A stretch of DNA of 64,000 bases. Source: Spirulina major PCC 6313. GTDB taxonomy: Bacteria; Cyanobacteriota; Cyanobacteriia; Cyanobacteriales; Spirulinaceae. Numbering within the stretch: the stretch's first letter is position 1; each line of letters starts with the position of its first letter. The notes below the pieces were generated by a model. It had not been told where the DNA came from and searched no databases. It saw nothing but the letters and a program-made list of their open reading frames with translations. Positions 1 through 9,700 of this stretch are shown here, in pieces. The DNA is taken from assembly GCF_001890765.1 (NCBI RefSeq), contig NZ_KV878783.1, positions 1,401,173-1,465,172 of the forward strand. Direction: 5' to 3'. The position numbers and the translations under genes were made by a program.

Positions 1-3000
1 CGGTGAGGGGCGATAGCGTTGTAGGGCAAAGATGAAACTCAGGGCGGTGAGGGACTTTTCGCCCCCGGACATGGAACTGAGGCGTTGAACGGGTTTGCCT
101 TTGGGATGGGCCACGAGGGTGAGTCCCCCGGCAAAGGGATCGCTATCATTTTCTAGTTTTAGATGGCCGTCGCCTTCGGAGAGGGTGGCGAAGATGGTTT
201 GAAAGTTGGTATTGACTGCGTCGAAGGATTCCCGGAAGGCGCGGAGGCGGAGGGTGGTGAAGGTTTCGATCCGCAGTAGGAGTTCGGTGCGTTCGGCGGC
301 GAGGGTGGCGAGTTTTTCGGAGAGTTCTGTGAGGCGGGTTTGGGTGCGTTCATGTTCGTCGAGGGCGAGCATGTTGACGGGTTCCATGGCTTCGAGGCGA
401 CGCTGGGCGGTTTGGATTTGCCCTTGGAGGTGGGTGAGTTGTTCGGTGTAGGTGGAAAAGCTAAGGGGGCGATCGCGCTTCGGTTTCTCGTCTTCGAGTT
501 CGACGCTGATTAGGTCGGGGACGACGGGGAGGGGATTGGGGAGGCGGTCTTCGTGGTCGGTGACTTGGTGGTAGAGGTGCGCGATCGCATTTTTCCGTTC
601 CTGTTGGGTGCTGTGGAGTTTGTCCCGTTCCCAGGTGTGGCTTTGGTGCTGTTGTTGGAGGCGATTGAGGTGGGTGGCGGCGCGATCGCGCTCCGTTTTT
701 GCGGTGCCGAGGCGGGCGGTGAGTTGGGCGAGGGTGGCTTCGGTGATCTGGAGGGTTTGGGCGAGTTCACTGTGGCGATCGTTCAGCGTGGCCAGGGTTT
801 GGCGATAGTTGTGTTGCTGCTGTTGTTCGGTGGTTCGTTGGGTTTCAGCGGTTTCAATCCGTTCTTGGAGGCGGAGAATCTGGGTTTCAAGCTGGGTGCG
901 CTCGGCTTCGGCATCCCGTAACACCGTCTGCTGTTCTGTGAGGTGTTGCTCTTGGCTGTGAATCGCCTGCTGGATCGCCTGCCACTCGCTGGAGGCTTGG
1001 CCAGTTTCGAGGGCGGCCAGTTGGGTTTCGAGGGTGTGGAGTTCGGCTTCCGTGGGGGGAATGGTTTGGGTGAGATGATCGAGGCGAGTTTGGACTTCGG
1101 CTTGGGCGGCGGTGGTTTGGGTGATCTGGGTGCAGAGGTGATCAAGGCTGGTTTGGAGGCGATCGCGCTCTTTTTGATCCTGTTGGGCGCGGAGGCTTTC
1201 GGTGGCGAAGGTTTGGCGGCAATCGCTGAGGGTTTGGCTGAGGTGAGCGAGGCGATCGCGCTTTTGGGCCAAGGTTTGCTCACAGGTAGCGAGAACGGTG
1301 TCAATTTCCGCCAGGCGATCGCGCAACTGCTGCAACTCCGCCGATTCCCCCGCCGCCGCCGTGCCAAAATGCAACGTCGAACGCCCGGAACGACTCCCCC
1401 CGGACAGCGCCCCGCTGGTTTCGAGCAACTCCCCCTCTAGGGTGATGATCCGACTTTTGCCAAGGAGCGATCGCGCCGTTGCCAAATCTTCAAACACCGC
1501 CGTTGAACCAAACACATAGGCAAAAATCGGCCGATAACGCGGCTCACAGTCCACCAACTTCACCGCATAGTCCACAAACCCCCGCGCCTGCCGGAGTTGC
1601 CCCACCGACTGCATCCCCGGCGCTCGAATCGTATTCAACGGCAAAAACGTCGCCCGCCCCGCCCGCTCCCGTTTCAGCAGTTCAATCCCCTGGGCCGCCA
1701 CCCGGTCATCTTCCACAACAATTTGCCCCAACCGTCCCCCCGCTGCCGTCTCCAACGCCACCTGATAGGGCTTTTCCACCTGGCCCAATTGCGCCACCAA
1801 GCCACAGACCCCCGGCAATTTCGCATTGAGAATCACCTGTGTGGCATGGGTTCCCTGGGCTTCCTGTTGGGCGTGGGTGCGGGCTTCGAGGCGATCCAGT
1901 TGCCGTTGGCGATCGCGCTGCTCCGTCACTAATCGGGTTTGCGTGTCTTGGGTCAGTTTTAATTCCGCGTCCGTTTGGGCATAGATTGCCGCCACGTCTT
2001 GAATCCGCCTTTCCAATTGCCCTAAGTCCTCCGCCGTTGCCGGGGCTTGGTTGGCCAATTCGGTGGTTAATTGCTCAACCTGGGCGGTCTGTTCCTGGTG
2101 GGTCTGTTGCAACCGGGCGAGGCGTTCTTGGAGTTGCGCTTGTTCGGTGCGTTGGGGATTGAGGGTCTGCTGGAGACTGCTGATCTGTTTGGTTAATGCG
2201 GTTTGCTCCTGTACCCAAGCTTCCGACGCAGCGGCAACCCCTTGGGCCTGGTCGCGCAATTGATTAAGGTGATTTTGGGCTTGAATCACCGTTTGGCGGT
2301 GTTGAACGAGGGTGATGGTGTCGAGGTGGTGCTGGGTTTGGGTGAGGTCGGTTAACCGTTGTTGAAGTTTGACAATTTCGAGGCGGAGGCGTTCTTGGGT
2401 GTGATGGCTGGTGGCGATCGCGGTTTCCGTGTCCTGGGCTTGCTGTTGCAATTGCTCCAGTTGCAGCCGTTGCTTCGTCAGTTCAGAATTCACCGCGATT
2501 TGTTGATCTTCACCGAGATCCTTCACCACGGCATTGAGGCGATCGCAGTCCCCCTGAGCCTTGTCTAACTCCGTGGCCAATTGCGTCAACCGTTCAGCTA
2601 ACTGGCTTAACGTCGCTTCCCCCGCCTGATAGTGCCGTTCTGCCTGTTCAATTTGTTGCTGCAACGCCTTCCACTGCAAAACAATTTCCCACTGTTGCCA
2701 GAGGTGGATTTGCTCTCGCAAAGCTTGGTATTTCTCAGCCTTGATGCGATCAGCCGCCAAACGATCCAAACTGCGCCGCAACTCCTGTTCAATCAGCCGA
2801 AACCGATCCTCCTGCTCCCGCACTTCGTCCAAGGTCGATCGCACTTGCCCAATCTTGCGGTCAAATTCCGCCACCCCCGCCAACTCATCAATAATCTCGC
2901 GCCGCTCCCGGCCATTCATCGTAATAATCCGGGTCACATCCCCCTGTAATACGACGTTGTAGCCCTCGGAATAAATCCGCAACCGCCGCAACTGTTCATG

Positions 3001-3447
3001 TAAATCCGTTGCCGTCGCCGGTTCACCGTTAATAAAATAGGTCGAAGTGTAGCCGCCGCTTTTCGTCACCCGCAGCCGCCGCGTCACCGTCCATTCCGCC
3101 GTTAATTCGCCCCGCGCCGCTGCATCTTCTGCTTTTTCCGCCTCCGATGCCGCCTCCCCAAACCAGTCCGCATCGTGCCAATCGCTGAGGTCAAAGGTCA
3201 CCGACACACTCACTTCGGAGGTTCCCTTCGTGGTTTGCTGTTTATGGTTGACCAAATCCGGCAGCCGTTCGGCCCGCATTCCCTTGGAACTGGCTAAGCC
3301 CAGACAAAACAAGAGCGCATCTAAAATGTTGGATTTTCCCGATCCATTGGGCCCCGACACCACCGTAAACCCATCTAAAAAGGGGATGGCGATCGTGCCC
3401 CCAAAGGATTTGAAGTGGGAAAGCTCAACGCGCTTGATGTGAACCAT
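1..3447 (-). CDS. smc: Chromosome segregation ATPase SMC (C-terminus outside window)
   Basis: SMC is the long coiled-coil ATPase that organises and segregates the chromosome together with ScpA and ScpB. The reading frame is open from the ATG at 3447 to the window edge (1149 codons), so the stop is not visible. The N-terminus reads MVHIKRVELSHFKSFGG and is followed by the Walker A motif GPNGSGKSN at about residues 32-40. A long charged, Gln/Glu-rich coiled coil follows, then a globular hinge at roughly residues 520-680, a second coiled coil, and the ABC signature LSSMSGGEKSLTA close to the edge. Only the Walker B/D-loop end, about 50-60 residues, should be missing compared with the usual ~1200 aa. 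The gene is divergent from the esterase at 3518, with about 70 bp between the two starts. Confidence 0.96.
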   Translation of the reverse strand, partial: MVHIKRVELSHFKSFGGTIAIPFLDGFTVVSGPNGSGKSNILDALLFCLGLASSKGMRAERLPDLVNHKQQTTKGTSEVSVSVTFDLSDWHDADWFGEAASEAEKAEDAAARGELTAEWTVTRRLRVTKSGGYTSTYFINGEPATATDLHEQLRRLRIYSEGYNVVLQGDVTRIITMNGRERREIIDELAGVAEFDRKIGQVRSTLDEVREQEDRFRLIEQELRRSLDRLAADRIKAEKYQALREQIHLWQQWEIVLQWKALQQQIEQAERHYQAGEATLSQLAERLTQLATELDKAQGDCDRLNAVVKDLGEDQQIAVNSELTKQRLQLEQLQQQAQDTETAIATSHHTQERLRLEIVKLQQRLTDLTQTQHHLDTITLVQHRQTVIQAQNHLNQLRDQAQGVAAASEAWVQEQTALTKQISSLQQTLNPQRTEQAQLQERLARLQQTHQEQTAQVEQLTTELANQAPATAEDLGQLERRIQDVAAIYAQTDAELKLTQDTQTRLVTEQRDRQRQLDRLEARTHAQQEAQGTHATQVILNAKLPGVCGLVAQLGQVEKPYQVALETAAGGRLGQIVVEDDRVAAQGIELLKRERAGRATFLPLNTIRAPGMQSVGQLRQARGFVDYAVKLVDCEPRYRPIFAYVFGSTAVFEDLATARSLLGKSRIITLEGELLETSGALSGGSRSGRSTLHFGTAAAGESAELQQLRDRLAEIDTVLATCEQTLAQKRDRLAHLSQTLSDCRQTFATESLRAQQDQKERDRLQTSLDHLCTQITQTTAAQAEVQTRLDHLTQTIPPTEAELHTLETQLAALETGQASSEWQAIQQAIHSQEQHLTEQQTVLRDAEAERTQLETQILRLQERIETAETQRTTEQQQQHNYRQTLATLNDRHSELAQTLQITEATLAQLTARLGTAKTERDRAATHLNRLQQQHQSHTWERDKLHSTQQERKNAIAHLYHQVTDHEDRLPNPLPVVPDLISVELEDEKPKRDRPLSFSTYTEQLTHLQGQIQTAQRRLEAMEPVNMLALDEHERTQTRLTELSEKLATLAAERTELLLRIETFTTLRLRAFRESFDAVNTNFQTIFATLSEGDGHLKLENDSDPFAGGLTLVAHPKGKPVQRLSSMSGGEKSLTALSFIFALQRYRPSP

Positions 3448-3517
3448 ACCAGCAAGAGGGTTTCAGGCTATTGTTTATACCATACCGCCTTGTTCATAAT
3501 ACAGACGCTCTTACACC

Positions 3518-4156
3518 ATGGTCTTTGATGCGATCGCTCTCCCGCCCCGTAATGGTCAACCCCCCGATCATCTCCTCGTCGCTCTTCACGGCTGGGGTGC
3601 AAACCGCTACGACCTCGCTGGGTTAGCCCCCTACCTCAACCTGCCCACCTATCAATTCATCTTTCCCAACGCCCCCTTTGCCCATCCCCAAGTCCCCGGC
3701 GGGCGGGCTTGGTATGCCCTGGAATACAGCAACATCCCAGCGTTTGAACTGCGCCAACTCACCGGCCTAGAGGAAGCCCGCCAACAGCTTCGGGATTGGC
3801 TGCCGACATTAGAGGCGGAAACGGGCATTCCCTTGACGAAAACGGTGCTATTGGGGTTTTCCCAAGGGGGCGCGATGGCTCTCGATGTGGGGCTACAGTT
3901 GCCCCTCGCGGGCCTTTGCAGCATCAGCGGCTATCCCCACACCCCGCTCATGGTGACGGCTGACCCGGTGCCGCCGGTTTTGGTGGTGCATGGCCAGGTT
4001 GATCCAGTCGTGCCGTTGGTGGCGGCGCGGCAGGTACAGCAGGAACTCACCGCCGCCCAAGTGCCGCTAACCTATCGAGAATTGCCCGCGATGGGCCACG
4101 ACATCCCGCCCCAAGCCCTCGCCCTCGTTCAACAATTCATTACGGCGTTGGGGTAG
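3518..4156 (+). CDS. Alpha/beta hydrolase, phospholipase/carboxylesterase family
   Basis: This is a 212-aa serine hydrolase of the small phospholipase/carboxylesterase (YpfH/acyl-protein-thioesterase-like) family, probably a cytoplasmic esterase of unknown natural substrate. The full triad can be placed: the nucleophile elbow GFSQG puts Ser at 115, HGQVDPVVP puts Asp at 162, and MGHDI puts His at 194. An oxyanion-type LHGWGAN loop lies at residues 23-29. There is no signal peptide. Length is normal for the family. It is transcribed away from smc and is followed by a convergent membrane-protein gene pair. The family assignment is firm; the substrate is not known. Confidence 0.88.
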   Translation: MVFDAIALPPRNGQPPDHLLVALHGWGANRYDLAGLAPYLNLPTYQFIFPNAPFAHPQVPGGRAWYALEYSNIPAFELRQLTGLEEARQQLRDWLPTLEAETGIPLTKTVLLGFSQGGAMALDVGLQLPLAGLCSISGYPHTPLMVTADPVPPVLVVHGQVDPVVPLVAARQVQQELTAAQVPLTYRELPAMGHDIPPQALALVQQFITALG

Positions 4157-4180
4157 CAAGGCGGCGTTCGTTTTGACCCC

Positions 4181-4348
4181 TCAGCGGCGCGATCGCTGCA
4201 TAGCATACATCACGGCAAATCCCCCTTGTAAGCTGAGGATCAGACCGTAATATTTCCAAAATCCGTTAATGTCTAGCCCGGAAAACAGTCCAAAGCATCC
4301 CATCGCCAATAGAGTCAGCCAGAGAAATGCACTGCGCTGGTTAGACAT
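4181..4348 (-). CDS. Small hydrophobic protein, 55 aa, unrecognised
   Basis: This is a 55-codon reading frame starting MSNQRSAFLW and ending MQRSRR. A strong GGAGG sits 9 nt before the ATG, and the gene begins only 16 nt after the stop of the DUF2752 gene, so the two are probably co-transcribed. The protein has two hydrophobic stretches (about residues 8-23 and 33-49) and a basic tail, so a small two-helix inner- or thylakoid-membrane protein is likely. I do not recognise the family. The good ribosome site and tight spacing argue that it is a real gene rather than chance. A role beside the DUF2752 protein is inference only. Confidence 0.6.
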   Translation of the reverse strand: MSNQRSAFLWLTLLAMGCFGLFSGLDINGFWKYYGLILSLQGGFAVMYAMQRSRR

Positions 4349-4364
4349 CGTTCAATCCTCCATC

Positions 4365-4871
4365 CTATAATCCTGAAAACCATCGGTGGAGTGGCGCGGC
4401 GGCGATGCTCGTGGCCAATTCGCCGGACTGGGCTAAACTCCACAATCGTAGGCCGTGATAGGTCAGCAACGCCATTAACACTAGCAATGTCACCCGTTGC
4501 CGTTGGAGCCAGTCCGCCAAGGCAGGATAGCGAATTTTTTGGCCGGTGTAGAGTTCAAGGCTGAGGTGGATTGCGATGCCCACACAGGCGGTAAACACCA
4601 GGGGGCCAAAGAGATGAAAGGCGATCGCCCCGTCAAAATCCCCCCGCGCCAGGGCCACAAAGGAGCGTGTCATTCCACAGCCTGGACAGGGAACCCCCGT
4701 CACCTTCAACACCGGACAAAAGAAGGGGGATGAGCCGCCCCCATGGCCAAAGAAATAGGCCCCTAAAATCGGAGAGGTCACCATAGATAACCCAGCCAGC
4801 CGCACATGGCGACTGACTCGATCTAAGGGGTGACGCTGAAGTGCCGGAGGTCGAGGGGGGGGGGTCATCAT
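4365..4871 (-). CDS. DUF2752 family membrane protein
   Basis: This 168-aa protein carries the DUF2752 signature CPGCGMTRSF at residues 62-71, with Cys62 and Cys65 placed just before a membrane helix. Hydrophobic segments lie at about residues 25-42, 80-105 and 128-146, so it is an integral membrane protein. Members occur widely in bacteria; the function is unknown, and the CPGCG motif suggests metal or thiol chemistry, which is inference. Two ATGs are adjacent at the start (MM), and I kept the first. The 55-aa membrane-protein gene follows by 16 nt, suggesting a two-gene unit. Confidence 0.82.
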   Translation of the reverse strand: MMTPPPRPPALQRHPLDRVSRHVRLAGLSMVTSPILGAYFFGHGGGSSPFFCPVLKVTGVPCPGCGMTRSFVALARGDFDGAIAFHLFGPLVFTACVGIAIHLSLELYTGQKIRYPALADWLQRQRVTLLVLMALLTYHGLRLWSLAQSGELATSIAAAPLHRWFSGL

Positions 4872-5036
4872 GACGTTGTAATAACAGCTATGCTAAGAAT
4901 CTTGCAAATCTCGACCGTCGCTGTCTTTCAAGCCACCTGTCAAAATTTGAATAAAATCAATTAAGGCCCAGATGCCGCAACCGCCACAGGTAATGATTTG
5001 AAAGATGCCGAGCTTGGTGTAGCCCAATTGACTTAC

Positions 5037-5059
5037 TCCCCCGTTTAGAAAACGGGGGA
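5037..5059 (-). other. Right-end hairpin of the tnpB element
   Basis: A 10-bp perfect stem (TCCCCCGTTT against AAACGGGGGA) with a 3-nt loop lies 9 nt inside the TCAA terminus. In this family, such right-end structures are recognised by the transposase and form part of the guide RNA scaffold. The hairpin is seen directly; its role is inferred from family knowledge. Confidence 0.75.
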
Positions 5060-5067
5060 TTCTGGGA

Positions 5068-6192
5068 TCAAACAGCAATAGCAGGCAACGCCTGTCTGAC
5101 ATCACCTAACCCAATGGCTGAAGCCCCAGCCACTTTAATATTCATCGCCGCATTCTCATCCCGGTCATTCTCTGTCGAGCAACTGGGACACCGCCAATGG
5201 CGAGTCTCTAAATCCAGATGCTCCAAAATATGACCACAACTTGAACCGGTCTTGCTCGAAGGGAACCAGCGGTCAACATAGACCACCCGCTTCCCCTTCT
5301 TCGTCGCCACCCACTCCAGGATTTGCAGAAACTCCCGAAACGCCAAATCACTCACCTTACGCCCCCAAAGCCGCTGCATCGCCTTGAGGTTCAAGGTTTC
5401 AAAACACAGCACATCAAACTGATTCGTCAGTTGATGGGCTAACTTCCAAAACCAGTCCCGCCGTCGATGGGCAATATCTTCATGCTTGCGGGCTAAGTTT
5501 AATCGGGCACGTTCCCGATTCGCTGAACCCTTTTGCTTACGGGACAACTCTCGACTCGCTTTGCGAACTGCATTGAGTGACTGCTTGAAGAACAAGGGGG
5601 CATCAATCTTGAATCCCTCAGAACAGGTCAGAAACGTCTTAAGTCCAAAATCAAAACCAGCAATTTGACCTGTCTCGGTTTTGACTTGGGGTTCTGACAG
5701 GGTATCTACCGTGACAATCATGAACAGTTCTCCCAAGGGAGTTCGTTTAATCGTCACGGTCTTGACCTTGCCCTCAATGGGACGAGAGTTCCAATATTGA
5801 TAGACTTTGTTCCCAATCCTGACCCGGTTGCCACCGAGGAATTTGTACCCAGCTTGCTTGAGGGTGAAGGATTTGTATTTTCGGGTTTTCTTGAAGTTGG
5901 GCGGTCGAACGCTTCTATCTTTGTGTTTGAAGAACAGTTGATACGCTTTCTCAATTCGTTGGCAGATATCCTGTACGGCTTGAGAACCCACCTGCAACCA
6001 CCAGGGGTTCCGTTTCCGAAGCTTGGCGATGTGTTTTTGCAGTCGGGCGCAGTTCAAGTGCTTGCCCCACATTCGGTAGTACCGTTTGTGGAGGGCAACA
6101 CAATGGTTGTAGATACGCCCTGCGGCATTGATTGTCCGCTTGAGGTATCTATTCCGCTTATGCTGGTAGAGCTTGAACTTGAGCGTTTTCAT
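5068..6192 (-). CDS. tnpB: TnpB, RNA-guided endonuclease of IS200/IS605 family
   Basis: This 374-aa protein is a TnpB, the RuvC-type nuclease carried by IS200/IS605 elements. Known relatives use an RNA from the element's right end to cut sites next to the element's target motif. The RuvC residues are present: Asp181 in GFDFG, Glu265 in CFETLNL, and the DRD motif at 343-345 before ENAAMNI. An N-terminal helix-turn-helix-like part with a basic surface occupies about residues 1-100. The C-terminal zinc ribbon is unusual: the first knuckle reads SSKTGSSCG, with Gly316 where Cys is normal, leaving Cys319, Cys335 and Cys338. Length is typical. The frame is intact and lies wholly inside the element. 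By analogy, its target motif would be TTAC and its guide the TM2 sequence beyond the right end. Confidence 0.92.
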   Translation of the reverse strand: MKTLKFKLYQHKRNRYLKRTINAAGRIYNHCVALHKRYYRMWGKHLNCARLQKHIAKLRKRNPWWLQVGSQAVQDICQRIEKAYQLFFKHKDRSVRPPNFKKTRKYKSFTLKQAGYKFLGGNRVRIGNKVYQYWNSRPIEGKVKTVTIKRTPLGELFMIVTVDTLSEPQVKTETGQIAGFDFGLKTFLTCSEGFKIDAPLFFKQSLNAVRKASRELSRKQKGSANRERARLNLARKHEDIAHRRRDWFWKLAHQLTNQFDVLCFETLNLKAMQRLWGRKVSDLAFREFLQILEWVATKKGKRVVYVDRWFPSSKTGSSCGHILEHLDLETRHWRCPSCSTENDRDENAAMNIKVAGASAIGLGDVRQALPAIAV

Positions 6193-6239
6193 GGTTGCTA
6201 TGATACCTCGGTATCACGGCTGAATAAATTCAGCCCTTC

Positions 6240-6276
6240 GCTTATATCCCCCGTTTGGAAAACGGGGGATATAAGC
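6240..6276 (-). other. Left-end hairpin of the tnpB element
   Basis: A 17-bp perfect stem closed by a 3-nt loop lies 9 nt inside the left terminus, next to the TTAC target. Its core matches the right-end hairpin. It is the expected transposase recognition structure for single-strand transposition; that role is by analogy with IS608. Confidence 0.75.
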
Positions 6277-6538
6277 TTTACATTCGTAAAACCGATGAAC
6301 ACCCAGAAAACCGAGAAAAAAGCAGAGGAGTGCTGCGACAACCTTTGATTTAGGAGGCGAATTTGAAGAACTCATTGCGGTAGATTTTAGGAGAAATGGT
6401 GAAAATTTTTCAGCCTCAGTATAACTACGAAGCTGAAACAGATCGGGGATATCGGTAGAAAATTAACGTTTAACGTTACGGTGTGGGATGGGAGGCGATC
6501 GCGAGAACGTCTACCACCCACTGAGGGGAATTAGGGAA

Positions 6539-6625
6539 CGGAGAGGGGGGGATTCGAACCCCCGAGACCGTTGCCGGCCTAACGGTTTTCGAGACCGTCG
6601 CATTCAACCACTCTGCCACCTCTCC
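6539..6625 (-). tRNA. tRNA-Ser (anticodon CGA)
   Basis: This 87-nt gene begins GGAGAGGTGGCAGAGTGG and ends CCTCTCC plus discriminator G. The 7-bp acceptor stem is perfect, the anticodon loop TCTCGAAAA gives CGA (Ser codon UCG), a long variable arm typical of class II tRNAs follows, and the T arm carries GGTTCGAATCC. The 3' CCA is not encoded. It lies between the split TM2 gene and the large PAS kinase. Confidence 0.97.
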
Positions 6626-6799
6626 AAGGGGCGTGATTTCCAGTCTCCTATGATAGCGCATTGCTGGCCTCTGGGGGGAATCGGGGGGATAGCCCTAGAT
6701 TCCCTGAATCTCCTACACTGAGAAAGTAGATAGAGAGTGACTCAGGGTCTCTGTAATCGTGATTTTGTCAGCGTTTTTAACTCTTTAAAAAGAATTTTC

Positions 6800-9700
6800 A
6801 TGTCTGCCGATCTTCCTCCGATTCTCGGTTTAGCCGATATTTTGGCGCAGTCTCCCTGTGCGATCGCAGTGTTAGATCAAACCCTGCGCTATCACTGGAT
6901 GAGTGACCGTTGGCAGGTAGACTATGGCCTCGATGCAGCCTCGGTGGGCCAGCCCTATGACCGGAGCAACCCTGTACCGGAGAGTTGGCCCGCTGCCCTA
7001 CAGCAGGCCTTGACCGGCACGCCTCAACAGGGATGCGATCGCCACCCCCTCCCCACGGGCGAAACCGTAGCAATGCAATGGACAATCACCCCATGGCGCA
7101 CCGCAGGCACGATCAGCGGCGTAATCATCCACAGTCAACAACAACCCGACTTGACCCCGTCGCCGCTTGCCCATCCCCAAACCCCAGAGGATATCAATGA
7201 TGTCGCTTGGGCCGAAATTTTCAATCTTTCCCCCAACTTAATCTGCCTGGTGGATGGGGACGGGCATTTGCTCCATCTCAATCAGGCTTGGGAGATCACC
7301 CTCGGTTGGTCGGTGGAGCAGCTTCGTTCAGCGCCGGTGATCGATTGGATTCATCCCGATGATGTGCAATCAACCCTAGAGATTATGCAACGGGTCAATC
7401 AGGGGGAGATCTGTGTGTCCTTTGAAAATCGCTACCGTCGTCAGGATGGTTCCTATTGTTGGTTGGCGTGGACGGCGGCGAGGATAGAGTCTCAGGGGTG
7501 CATTTATGGGCTGGCGCGGGATGTGAGCGATCGCAAAAAAACCCAAACCGCCATCAACGCCCAACAGGAATTACTCCAAAACATCATTGACACAACCCCT
7601 CAATGGCTGGTGGTGAAAGACAATCAAGGCCGGTTCGTGGTGGTGAATCAGGCCATGGCCAAGGTCTGGGGAACCACGCCGGATCAATTAATCGGGAAGT
7701 GCGATGCGGATTTGATCGCTAACCCGGACGAAGTGGCTCAGATTCTCCGGGATGATCAATGGGTGCGGGAGAATCGTCACGATAAAATCATCCCGGAAGA
7801 ATCCCTGACCGATGCGGCGGGGAATGTGCGTTGGGTGCGCACGAGTAAGCATCCGTTGAAGTTGTCGAACCAAACTGATCCCTATCTTTTGGTGTCGATC
7901 TATGACATTACCGATCGCAAACAGTCGGAAGAAGCCCTGCGCCAGAGTGAGCAACGCTATCAAGTGTTGGCAGAAACGGCCCCGGTGGGCATTTTCCATA
8001 GTGATGCGGCCGGGCGCTGTACCTATGTGAATCAGCAGATTTGTATTTTGATGGGGCTGAATTTTATCGCCATCCAAGGACAACATTGGATGGCGGTGAT
8101 TCACCCTCAGGATCGCGATCGCGTCAAAAACGAATGGAGCCGGGCCCAATCGGAAAACCAATGTTTTCAATCGGAATATCGGTTTTTGCGGCCCGATCAG
8201 TCTGTGCGCTGGGTCTATACCCAAGTGCAGACGATTGTTGATGCGGAACAGGATGGTCAAATCACCGGCTATGTGGGCACTTGCACCGATGTGACCGAGC
8301 GCAAGCTCGCTGAGGCTGAGTTACAACGCTACAAGCAAGCGGTGGATAGTGCGAGTGATGCCATTAGCCTGACGGATTTGATCGGCCGGGTGATCTATGT
8401 GAATGATGCGTTTCAAGCCCTGTATGATTGCGATGATCTTGAGCAATTGCGACAACAGGGGGGGTTGATCGGGTTGTTTACCGATGCGGGGTTGATGGAT
8501 GAGATCATCACCGCAGCCACGGCGGGGCGGGGTTGGAGTTGCGAGATTGAACAGCGATCGCTCACCGGTCGCCCGTTACAGGTGGCCCTGCGGGCCAATC
8601 CCATTCGCAGCAACCAAGACCAGATTGTCGGGTTAGTGGTGATTGCCACGGATATTCACGATCGCAAAGAAGCCGAAGCCGCCCTCCAAGCCAGTGAAGC
8701 CACGAACCAAGCCATCCTCAAAGCCATCCCGGATCTGATGTTCCGTCTCAGTGACGATGGCGTTTTTCTGGACTATATCCCCCCCGATTCATTTCGGGAT
8801 ATTCTCTCGGCTGACTGTGAGCGGACGGGGCGACACATCGCCGATGTCGTGCCTGCGGATTTGGCGCAACGCAATCTCTACTATGCAAAACGTGCGATCG
8901 CAACACAAACCCTCCAGGTCTACGAACAGACGGTAAATATCGACGGTGAGACTCAATTTGAGGAAGTGCGGGTCGTCCCCATTGAGGCGGATCAGACCTT
9001 ATTTATTGTGCGCGATATTAGCGATCGCAAACGGATCGAAGCCTCCCTCCTCGACTTTGCCCAACGCCTCCAATCCCAAGTTCAGCGGGAGCAATTTCTC
9101 AATCGCCTCTCGGCCCAAATTCGCAGTTCCCTCGAACAGCCCGCCGAAGCCATTATTCAACAGGCGATCGAAGCTATCCGCAGCATCCTCGCCATTGATC
9201 GCGTTCATTTTGCCTGGTACATCACCAACGTTGAAACACCCTATTGGGACGTGATCGCCGAATCCCGCGAAGCAGAAATGCCCGATTTTAAAGGCATCTA
9301 TCCTGCCGATCAGGTCGGCCCCATGGCTGAAATTCTGCTCCGCCTTGAGATCATTTGTGAAGATGATGTCAGCGCGATTCCCGATCCCATTTATCGGCAG
9401 CTTGTGGAATCCCTCAACTATCGATCCGTACTCGTGGTTCCCCTCGAAGTGCAATCAGGAATCATTGGCGTGCTCGTCTGTAGCCATAGCCAAGAAATTC
9501 GCCATTGGCACGATACTGAAATTGACCTTGTTAAATCTGCGATTAATCAATTAGCGATCGCCACCAACCAAGCCCTCCTCTACGCCCAAAGCCGCGCCAG
9601 CAACGAAGAACTGCGCCAAACCCTCGAAGAACTCAACCGCACCCAATCCCAACTCATCCAAACCGAAAAAATGTCCAGTTTGGGGCAACTCGTGGCCGGA

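Larger units (their letters stand above)
5028..6285 (-). mobile_element. IS200/IS605-type insertion sequence, tnpB only (IS1341-like)
   Basis: The element is 1258 bp and its ends can be set to the base. On the minus strand the left flank is TTAC, and the element finishes with TCAA before the host sequence resumes. This is the same left-target/right-cleavage pair known for IS608. There are no terminal inverted repeats and no target duplication, as expected for this family. Each end has a subterminal hairpin sharing a CCCCCGTTT/AAACGGGGG core: 6240-6276 (17-bp stem, 3-nt loop) at the left end and 5037-5059 (10-bp stem) at the right end. Two further small palindromes lie at about 6202-6232. There is no Y1 transposase (tnpA), so movement would need one in trans. 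Confidence 0.9.
4893..6375 (-). pseudogene. TM2-domain protein gene split by an IS200/IS605-type element
   Basis: The gene is in two pieces. The first 30 codons run from the ATG at 6375 (good GGAG site upstream) to 6286 and end ...FLGVHRFY. The remaining 44 codons plus stop run from 5027 to 4893 and begin LGYTKLGIFQ. Joined, they give an uninterrupted 74-aa TM2-domain protein with the usual G-x-HRFYLG turn, two membrane helices and a GGCGIWALIDF second helix. The 1258-bp insert between 5028 and 6285 falls exactly between the Tyr and Leu codons, and no host base is lost or duplicated. The gene is therefore disrupted but would be fully restored by precise excision. TM2 proteins are small membrane proteins of poorly known role. 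Reading on from the first half would give only a short chimaeric tail. Confidence 0.88.

Noticed and set aside
1..3447. Many open frames on both strands inside the first 3.4 kb
   Set aside because: They are shadows of the smc coding frame, which is open throughout on the minus strand but runs off the window edge.
5068..6192. TnpB as a stand-alone Cas12-like defence gene
   Set aside because: It lies inside an element with clear IS ends, with no CRISPR array or adaptation genes.
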